A stretch of 64,000 nucleotides of DNA from Amorphochlora amoebiformis (taxonomy: Eukaryota; Cercozoa; Chlorarachniophyceae), in the NCBI GenBank assembly GCA_054601695.1, contig BAAHQB010000198.1, positions 301,805 through 365,804 of the forward strand. The letters are read 5' to 3'. Position numbers and translations under genes: made by a program. The notes beneath the pieces were generated by a model. That model searched no databases. It saw only the letters and a list, made by a program, of their open reading frames with translations, and was not told the DNA's origin. Numbering within the stretch: the first letter of the stretch is position 1; every line of letters starts with the position of its first letter. Positions 1-64,000 of this stretch are shown here, in pieces.

Positions 1-58
1 ACAGCTATGAACTTACATAATATATACTTATACATATATCTCTATATATGCATATTCC

Positions 59-115
<57 letters not shown>

Positions 116-175
116 TATATATAAATATTACACCATGTTTTTACTTTATATATGTAAATTCAAAGTATACCCTAC

Positions 176-14385
<14,210 letters not shown>

Positions 14386-14627
14386 CTATTTCCACACCAA
14401 AACAATTCATCTCTCTCAACTCCGATGTGCTTCCTTCTTTCTGAGGGGCCGGGACGGGACGAAGAAGGCATCCCGGGTCCATATCGAAGAAAATACAAAA
14501 AATAATTAATATTTAATCGTGCACCGTGTTTCCCGCCCTTGGTGCTCCCTCCGGCCGTTCCGCAGACGCTAAGTGACGGTTTCCACCCTTCGGAATTCCG
14601 AGGCTCCTCAGAGATGCACAAAAATTC
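14386..14627. promoter_or_regulatory. Putative bidirectional promoter, dynein / kinase
   Basis: Only 242 bp separate the two divergent start codons (minus ATG at 14385, plus ATG at 14628). The stretch is free of (TA)n repeats, unlike nearly all the surrounding DNA. It has a GC-rich flank, then an AT-rich core around 14495-14518 (TAATTAATATTTAAT), then another GC-rich flank. No core element can be proven; the call rests on the geometry. Confidence 0.5.
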
Positions 14628-20411
<5,784 letters not shown>

Positions 20412-20965
20412 CAATGGATTCTAAACTGTAACTGCATCATGCGGCATCTAGGGCATATGGAAATCAATGTATGCATGCCTGAAATCTAGGAAATCTCTAG
20501 CGTCCAGTTAGATGCCTACGTGTATCATGATCATGATTTAAATTTTAAGTTATCTAGGTTATGACTAGTAGTATGATGATCGTGCATTCACGGATCGATC
20601 ATCACCATCATCGGCGACCACTTGATAGAACTATCTAAATCTCTAGAGACGATTTGTTTAAATTATATATCTAGTTTATGCGTTAGTATCAACTATTTTC
20701 TATCTACATGCTAGTTTGACTTGTTTTTGTCCGAATGATTCTAGTCATTGACTCACTAGAAGCAGCGAATTCTTAATCTCTTTGGTAAACTACCAAATGC
20801 TAGAAATGGGCTGTACATCACGACGGTTTAACAGATTCTTTTTAGATGTTCTAGATGTTACTCATCTCGATCATGGCTTTTTAATTGCAATCACGAGAAT
20901 CATCACAATCGAATCGTATAATTCGTATTACTTTAATTGGAAACCTTAGCGACTCATGATGTCGA
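20412..20965. other. CTAG-rich convergent 3' region between kinase and methyltransferase genes
   Basis: This 554-bp stretch is bounded by the stop codon of the plus gene (20409-20411) and the stop codon of the minus gene (20966-20968). It has no (TA)n tracts and no plausible exon on either strand. It contains about a dozen CTAG tetramers, several as TCTAGA or ACTAGT-like palindromes. It probably holds both 3' UTRs and poly(A) sites. Confidence 0.5.
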
Positions 20966-29961
<8,996 letters not shown>

Positions 29962-30152
29962 AATGTCACAAGGACCGCCATTCGCCGCAGAAATAATAAT
30001 TCTATCTTAGCAAATCTGGATTCCGATACACCGTGATATTTGCATATTAAAATATACAGAGATAAATATCTTATATAAAAATCTCCCGAAAAGATCCGGA
30101 ACCTAACCCGATAATATCGGGGATTCGGGACTCAAAGGCTGCGAGGAAGCCG
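29962..30152. promoter_or_regulatory. Putative bidirectional promoter with palindrome, methyltransferase / two-TM protein
   Basis: There are 191 bp between the divergent starts at 29961 (minus) and 30153 (plus). A TATATAAAA-type box lies near 30071-30079. A perfect 15-bp palindrome with one central base, CCCGATAATATCGGG, lies at 30107-30121, about 32 bp before the plus ATG. There is no (TA)n repeat. The regulatory role is inferred from position only. Confidence 0.45.
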
Positions 30153-32920
<2,768 letters not shown>

Positions 32921-33165
32921 GAATGCGAGGGATATAGAGAGGAGAAATACAGATAACGGGAGAGGTGGGAGAGGAGAGAGAGAAGAGAAGGGGCGGTGTC
33001 AGGAAACGATTAGAGCTAGAACTAAGGCTATGCTTGGCCCAGGACTTGAAACTAGGTAGATTTAAACCTTGGTTGGCGTTTGTATTGAACTTACGGTTAG
33101 GAACAATAGATCTTGATTTTCACACTCTCTCTCCTTTCCCTCTGTAACGTCATGTTTATATTAGT

Positions 33166-45392
<12,227 letters not shown>

Positions 45393-46057
45393 CTACTGGT
45401 AGCTTGCCTCAGTGTCGAGAATAGCTAGATTAACTAGGTTGTACGATTGAACATGACTGAGAGACTTAGTTAATTATAACTAAATTTAGATTATGTATAT
45501 ACTAGATATAGCCTGGAATATTAGTAGTATTAGGACCGTAGTATACGTCACGATCTACAGTATTACTATCATAGTGGTCGTGAATTACACTTCGCATGTC
45601 ATTCAGTAGTTATGTCTAGTGTGTACCTAGTACCTAGAGTACGCGTGTACAGAATCTAGAGATGTCAAGATGTCACAACATGATGGACAAACCTGGATCT
45701 CTATATCTACTAGATCTATATAGTGGATACCTAGGATACTAGATAGCGTAATATCTAGATATACTAGATATAAATGATCTAGATGATATATCATAGATTC
45801 ATAGTCTAGATGGTATTGTTATAGTCCGATTTAGACATCACTAATGCATCCTAGATCTAGAAGATTATTGTATTCAGGCACTATATGTCATTAACGTTCT
45901 AGTTCTTCCAGCCCTTGTTCACTACTCTCCAGGCTCTCGAATTCTGGGTATTACATCATGCATGAAGCAGCATGATCTACTATCTAGAACGTAGGCTATT
46001 AGTATTACTAGTAATGAGAATATATACACCAGGCTCTAGAGACTATAGCTAGTATAG

Positions 46058-46095
<38 letters not shown>

Positions 46096-46255
46096 ACAAA
46101 TAAAAAAAAATACATAAATATATAAATACCAGTGGTATAATGTCTAGCTAGAATGTAGTAATCTACCAGACATAGAATACACTAGTGTAGTCCTCGGGGT
46201 GTGTGGTGAGTGTGTGTATTTTTACGTGTGTCATACACTAGTAACACTATATATA

Positions 46256-46303
<48 letters not shown>

Positions 46304-46587
46304 TCATTAGTATACGAATGAACTTGAGTCACTTGACTATACTGTAGTTTGATTACCGGTAGAACCATATCAATAACCCTAGTTTACATACTGCAAGAAG
46401 ATTCAGGGTTAAATGAATTCAATGTACGAACCAGTAGTATAAATAACTTAATTGGTTTGTTTTGCTAGGCTACTATTTCTAAGGTACCCCCCCAACTACA
46501 CTGGAATAACTACGAGGTGCTCGACTGTGACAATTAACCTGCGACCGATAAGCTTATCCAGCTCCTTAGGACGAAGAGTTTTTGATG
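45393..46587. other. CTAG-rich convergent 3' region between ankyrin and SAM-domain genes
   Basis: From 45393 to about 46060 the DNA is packed with CTAG-containing words such as TCTAGA, ACTAGT, CCTAGG and GATCTAGAT. A short (TA)n run, another CTAG-containing stretch, a (TA)n hairpin-like run near 46256-46301 and non-repetitive DNA follow. I see no exon. It matches the composition of the 3' region at 20412-20965. Confidence 0.5.
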
Positions 46588-47451
46588 TCACTTTGCAGCC
46601 TCTACAGTCTGTGGGTTTGCGACGGTTGCGGGTTGGAGAGTTGGCATGTGCGGCAAGGGCGACATGGTGTTGGCGGGGAGAGAAGTAGAGGCAGGCAAGG
46701 ATCCAAACGAGGCAGAAACTAGCACGCCATTTGTCATGAGATTCGCTCCAGCGTGGGCCATGGCTGCAGCTGCAGCAGCCCCTGAAGGGATGACGCTGGG
46801 GATGCTGGTCATACTGGGGAGGGTGACATATCTGAATTGGGGTTCCACGTTCATTGGAGGAGCGGGCATAACGTTTTGGGGGAGAATCTTGGTGACGTCC
46901 TGTAGGCCTTCAACGCTTTTAGTCATGTGCGATCGGAGGATGGCGACGATGGCCTCGGGGTGGTAATTTGCTAGTCCATATTCCACGCGCCGCCGTTCCC
47001 CTGGTAGTGAAGCCTCTTGTTCGGCTCGGATAGTGGCCTCCAGATCTCTCTGCCTCTTTAAATCAGATTCTTTGGGTAATCTTAGGTTCTCTCCGCCTAG
47101 GAGAGGCTGCGGGCGAGGTCGCTTGGTGCCGCGCTTCGAGTCGGCGAACTCCACTCCGTTTTCGTCCTCATCTTCGTCTTCGTCCTCTTCCTCAGCGGCA
47201 GCTTGTTCTCTCAGCACATCCTCGATTGATGGTAGGTGTGGGAATTGCCTCTTAGCAGTCAGTACCAGCCGGTTGGCGTCAGGCAAACTCATTCCCACAA
47301 CGTTGACCAACGTGGAGACATCGCTGATGGCTATATCGGGCACCGAATCGCACCCGTTCTCGGACATGACTTTAAAATAACTCCCAAGACCTAGTGAATC
47401 GAGCAGGACCTTGACTTGGTTTACGGAGGGCAACAATTGGACTTGCGCCAT
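46588..47451 (-). CDS. SAM-domain protein, intronless (287 aa)
   Basis: A single open exon. The start MAQVQLLPSV at 47451 was chosen because the sterile alpha motif begins at once. A strong acceptor (TTCTCCTCAG) 5' of it, near 47493, suggests a 5'-UTR intron or a further N-terminal exon. Residues about 9-70 fit a SAM domain (VKVLLDSLGLGSYFKVM, GMSLPDANRLVLTAKR). An acidic run (EEEDEDEDEDENG, about 84-96) and a basic cluster (KRGTKRPRP), possibly a nuclear signal, come next. A charged helix (residues about 120-150) follows, and the last third is Pro/Ala/Ser/Met-rich with a short poly-Ala. The architecture suggests a nuclear adaptor binding protein or RNA. It is the only intronless gene here and its exon has a higher GC content than its neighbours, so an expressed retrocopy is possible. 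Confidence 0.8.
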   Translation of the reverse strand: MAQVQLLPSVNQVKVLLDSLGLGSYFKVMSENGCDSVPDIAISDVSTLVNVVGMSLPDANRLVLTAKRQFPHLPSIEDVLREQAAAEEEDEDEDEDENGVEFADSKRGTKRPRPQPLLGGENLRLPKESDLKRQRDLEATIRAEQEASLPGERRRVEYGLANYHPEAIVAILRSHMTKSVEGLQDVTKILPQNVMPAPPMNVEPQFRYVTLPSMTSIPSVIPSGAAAAAAMAHAGANLMTNGVLVSASFGSLPASTSLPANTMSPLPHMPTLQPATVANPQTVEAAK

Positions 47452-47537
47452 CACGACCTCCTTGGGCGGGATGGGAGACGCCCCGAGATCCTGAGGAGAA
47501 ATTAAAACTTCGCTGTGACAGTTTGAACGACATTTCG
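47452..47537. promoter_or_regulatory. Short divergent intergenic region, SAM-domain gene / 163-aa protein
   Basis: Eighty-six bases separate ATG 47451 (minus) and ATG 47538 (plus). The gap is GC-rich on the left and holds no repeat. If the minus-strand 5' intron is real, the two transcripts overlap here. Inferred from gene geometry. Confidence 0.35.
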
Positions 47538-50312
<2,775 letters not shown>

Positions 50313-50394
50313 AATATATGCATATGTATGCTGGGATATATTTTATTAATGTATGCCTCAAGATATATACACATATACATATGTATATATATAT

Positions 50395-50443
<49 letters not shown>

Positions 50444-50448
50444 ATATG

Positions 50449-50480
<32 letters not shown>

Positions 50481-50532
50481 CACATACTCACATACACACA
50501 CATATATCATTATGTCTATTTGTTAGTTCTGG

Positions 50533-50790
50533 CATTGGGCGTATGGGTGTCTTGACAGTCAAGACATGGGGGTGTCTTGACAGTCAAGACCTGGGATGTC
50601 TTGACAGTCAATGTGTGGGGTGTCTTGACAGTGAACGTGGGGTGTATTTGCCAGTTTACAAAGGTCTATCTTACTCACGGGTGACTCTCTTGACAGCCAA
50701 ACTCTGGCATTGGGCGTATGGGTGTCTTGACAGTCAAGACGTGGGGTGTCTTGGCAGTCAAGACGTGGGATGTCTTGATAGTCAATATAT
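50533..50790 (+). repeat. Minisatellite of hairpin units (about 8 copies, 22-26 bp)
   Basis: The core unit is GTCTTGACAGTCAAGAC, two perfectly complementary 8-base arms around one A, joined by a TGGGG-like linker. Perfect dyads lie at 50549-50565, 50574-50590 and 50724-50740; a fourth (about 50748-50764) has one mismatch and the others have a decayed right arm. A non-repeat segment (about 50640-50690) splits the array, and the lead-in TCTGGCATTGGGCGTATGG is present at the head of both halves. It follows the stop codon of the 163-aa gene. Confidence 0.85.
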
Positions 50791-50835
50791 AAATATACAT
50801 ATAATATATGATAATCATCATACATATGTAATATG

Positions 50836-50883
<48 letters not shown>

Positions 50884-50900
50884 ATATATGTAGGAGTATG

Positions 50901-50997
<97 letters not shown>

Positions 50998-51053
50998 GCG
51001 TATGTTAGTATATAACAAGCACATGCATCTACATATCTGTATGCTTGTTTATT

Positions 51054-51088
<35 letters not shown>

Positions 51089-51176
51089 TATATAAATATA
51101 AATATATATATATATACACACATATGTATATATATATATATGTATTAAATATAAACATATATACATTAAATACATC

Positions 51177-51217
<41 letters not shown>

Positions 51218-51261
51218 ACATATACAAATACATATATCCTATCCACATCCACCAAACGCAG

Positions 51262-51305
51262 GAGGAAACAATGCCCTCCGCGCTCTCGGGGTGCTCCGTC
51301 GTAAG
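51262..51305 (+). CDS. Candidate exon upstream of the zinc-finger exon
   Basis: A 44-nt island between ACGCAG and GTATTA, just before the telomere-type array. Two frames are open: one reads [10 protein letters not shown] and its phase fits directly to the zinc-finger exon at 53770; the other reads [14 protein letters not shown] and fits the island at 53390-53429. I cannot decide between them. Confidence 0.4.
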
Positions 51306-51314
51306 GTATTAACC

Positions 51315-53340
51315 TCGACCGCTCATCTAACCCTAACGTAATCCTAACCCTAACCCCAACCCTACCTCCAACCCTAACCCAATCCTAACCCTAACTTGAC
51401 CTAACCCTAACCTGGCCCAAACTAACCCTACCCTGACCCTAAACTTAACCCAACCCTAACGCTAACCCTAGCCCTAACGCTAACCCTAATCCTAAACCCT
51501 AACGATAACCCTAACCGTAACCGTAACCGTTACCCTACCCCTAAACCTAACCCCAACCGTAACTCATAACTTAAACTGTAACCGTAACCCTACCCCTAAA
51601 CCTAACTCAACCCTAACCTAACCCTAACCCTAACCTAACCCTAACCCTAACCTAACCCTAACCCCCTACCTAACCCTAACCGAATCTTAACCCAAACCCT
51701 AACCCTAACCAAATCTTAACTCTGACCCTAACCCTAACCTAACCCTAACCCTACTACTAACCCAACCTGACCCTAGCCCTAACCCTAACCTGACATAAAC
51801 TAACCCTAACCCTAACCTTAACGCGAACCTGACTATAACCGTAACCCTAGCCCTAAACCTAGCACTAACCCAACCCCTATCCCTACCTACGCGAACGCTA
51901 CCCTAACCCTAACCCTAACTCTAACCCCAACCCCAACCTTAACCCTGCTAACCCTAACGCTAACCCTAAACGTAAACCCTACCATAACCCTAAACGTAAC
52001 CCTAACCGTAACCCTACCCCTGAACCTAACCGTAACCGTAACCCTAACCTAAACTGTAACCCTAACCCTAACCCTAAGCCTAACCCTAACCTTACCTAAC
52101 CTAACCCTAACCTAACCCGAACCCTAACCTAACCCTAACCCTAACCCTAACCCTAACCTAACCCTAATCTAACCTTAACCCAAACCCTAACCTAACCTAA
52201 ATGCTAACCCTAACCCTAACCTAACCGTAACCCTAACGCTAACCCCAACCTGACCCTAGCCCTAACCCTAATCTGACATAAACTAACCCTAACCCTAACC
52301 TTAACCTTAAAGCTAACCTGACCCTAACCGTAACCCTAACCCTAATCTAGCACTAACCCAACCCCCATCCCTACCTAACGCGAACGCTACTCTAACAACC
52401 TAACCCTAACCCTAACCCTAACCCTAACCCTAACCCTAACCTAAACCTAACCTTAAACCCAACCCCAACCTTAACCCGAACCCTTACGCTAACCTTAACC
52501 CTAACGTTAACCCTAAACCTAAACCTAAACCCTAACCATAACCCTAACCGTAACCGTAACCGTAACCGAAACCATACCCCTAAACCTAACCGTAACCCTA
52601 ATCTATACTGTAACATAACCCTAACCCTAAAGTCTGGTTGGAGTTGGTGTTAGGGTTAGGGTTAGGTTAGGGCTAGGGTTAGGGTTAGGTTAGGGCTAGG
52701 GTTAGGGTTAAAGTTAGGGTTAGGTTAGGGTTAGGTTAGGGTTAGGTTAGGGTTAGGTTTAGGGTTAGGGTTACGGTTACAGTTCAGGTTAGGTTACGGT
52801 TAGTGTTAGGCCCTAACCTGACCTAAACTAAACCTAACCCTAACCTTAACGCTAACCTGACCCTAACCGTAACCCTAACCCTAAACCTAGCACGAACCCA
52901 ACCCCTATCTCTACCTAACGCAAACGCTACCCAACCCTAACCTAACCCTAAACCTAACCCTAACCCAAACGCTAACCCTAACCCTAACCCTAAACCATAA
53001 CCATAACCCTAACCGTAACCGTAACCGTAACCCTACCCTAAACCTAAACCTAACCGTAACCCTAACCTAAACTGTAACCATAACCCTAACACTAAACCTA
53101 ACCCTAACCTAACCCTAACCTTAACCCTAACCCTAACCTAACCCTAACCCTAACGCTAACCCCGCCCTGATCCTAGCCCTAACCCTAACCTGACATAAAC
53201 TAATTCTAACCCCAACCTTAACATGACCCTAACCGTAACTCTAATCCTAAACCTAGCACTAACCTAACCCTAACCCTAGACCTAACCCTAACCTTAACCT
53301 TACCCCTAACCCTAACCCTAACTCTAACGCTAACTCCAAG
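51315..53340 (-). repeat. Two-kilobase CCCTAA-type array with higher-order structure and an inverted segment
   Basis: CCCTAA, CCTAA, CCGTAA and CGCTAA variants throughout. A composite phrase (TGACATAAACTAA, then CTTAAC, CCGTAACCCTA, TAGCACTAACCC, CTACC, GCGAACGCTA) recurs at about 51791, 52273, 52820 and 53191. Orientation flips to TTAGGG from about 52630 to 52810. Confidence 0.9.
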
Positions 53341-53389
53341 TATCCTAATCTCGACACGAGCTCTCTCTGACCTGTTATGGCTCTATCAG

Positions 53390-53429
53390 GTATCTGATGT
53401 CCATGGGGCTCTGCTTTTAATGCGAGAAG
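53390..53429 (+). CDS. Candidate exon right of the telomere-type array
   Basis: Forty bases between TATCAG and GTGAAT with a single open frame ([13 protein letters not shown]). The end phase does not match the zinc-finger frame of the next exon, so it may belong to an alternative transcript or be spurious. Confidence 0.35.
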
Positions 53430-53473
53430 GTGAATTTCAGACATAAATATAAGTAATATGAATATATGCACAC

Positions 53474-53515
<42 letters not shown>

Positions 53516-53643
53516 TTGTTTGTATCTGTATATATATATTATATATATATATATACATATATACATATATATATATAGTATATGTATATAAATACACACA
53601 TAAACACACACACATATATATATATATATATATGTGTATATAT

Positions 53644-53718
<75 letters not shown>

Positions 53719-53769
53719 TATATATATACATATATATATATATTTTATATATATTATTTGTCATACAAG

Positions 53770-53911
53770 ATTCGTGCAGAAAAGTAGTATGTATCGTCAT
53801 CTCTACCAACGTCACCCACAACACAAACCGTCTACCACATGTGACATCTGCAATCGAGTCTTTAAGAGTCTCAGTGGTCTCAAACGTCACAAATGTCGCC
53901 CACCGAACTAA
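53770..53911 (+). CDS. C2H2 zinc-finger protein, C-terminal exon
   Basis: This exon encodes about 47 residues to a TAA stop. It carries the second half of one finger ([15 protein letters not shown], spacing F-x5-M-x2-H-x4-H) and then [19 protein letters not shown], with C-x2-C-x3-F-x5-L-x2-H spacing. The last finger ends in a Cys after the first His and then RPPN, so its fourth ligand is non-standard. The two Cys ligands of the first finger must lie on an upstream exon that I could not identify. Likely a nucleic-acid-binding protein. Confidence 0.7.
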
Positions 53912-53976
53912 TCAATACGCGCAAACAAGCACTACACTTCTAAAGAGAAAGATCTGCTTCATCATATATGTATATA

Positions 53977-54042
<66 letters not shown>

Positions 54043-54139
54043 CATTTGTTTGCATGTGTGTGTGAACGTGTGTACAATAACCCAATCCATAACTCTACAA
54101 ACATAAACCCCAACTAAATAGTTCAAAAGACGTTTTCAG

Positions 54140-63993
<9,854 letters not shown>

Positions 63994-64000
63994 GTATTAA

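Noticed and set aside
50533-50790. CRISPR array
   Set aside because: Units are contiguous with only a short constant linker, no unique spacers, and the host is a eukaryote.

Overview
The window is nuclear DNA from an intron-rich, flagellated eukaryote. Evidence for this is an axonemal-type dynein heavy chain, spliceosomal GT..AG introns of consistent phase in every gene, and interspersed TTAGGG/CCCTAA telomere-type repeats. The lineage cannot be fixed from the sequence; a protist or alga is likely. Most of the 64 kb is simple sequence, mainly (TA)n, and it sits inside introns. Coding exons are short islands, mostly 27-160 nt, of balanced base composition. The long Tyr-Ile, Ala-Arg and Leu-Gly reading frames that cover the window are translations of these repeats, not genes.

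I rebuilt the genes by chaining exons whose splice sites and phases agree. From left to right: (1) minus strand, 14385 to below 176: the N-terminal part of a dynein heavy chain, 22 exons, leaving the window at its left end. (2) Plus strand, 14628-20411: a P-loop (AAA_33-like) kinase, 12 exons. (3) Minus strand, 29961-20966: a METTL13/EEF1AKMT4-like class I methyltransferase with an N-terminal membrane anchor, 13 exons, 258 aa. (4) Plus strand, 30153-32920: an unrecognised protein with two membrane segments. (5) Plus strand, 33166-45392: an ankyrin-repeat protein, 24 exons, 488 aa. (6) Minus strand, 47451-46588: an intronless SAM-domain protein. (7) Plus strand, 47538-50312: an unrecognised 163-aa protein, 8 exons. 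(8) Plus strand, ending at 53911: the C-terminal exon of a C2H2 zinc-finger protein. (9) Plus strand, about 54140-56458: a small unrecognised protein. (10) Plus strand, 59266 to beyond 63993: a DUF924-family protein, leaving the window at its right end.

Genes 1/2, 3/4 and 6/7 are head-to-head with only about 86-240 bp between start codons, which implies shared bidirectional promoters. Genes 2/3 and 5/6 converge on gaps rich in CTAG. I see no operon-like functional theme. The genes look like unrelated housekeeping or ciliary functions.

The most unusual features are in the non-coding DNA. They include an 800-bp (CG)n block inside a dynein intron, a minisatellite whose unit is a perfect hairpin, and a 2-kb higher-order telomere-type array with an inverted segment. 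There are also three cases where an exon/intron junction has been locally duplicated (one perfect, two decayed), which points to how these introns have grown.
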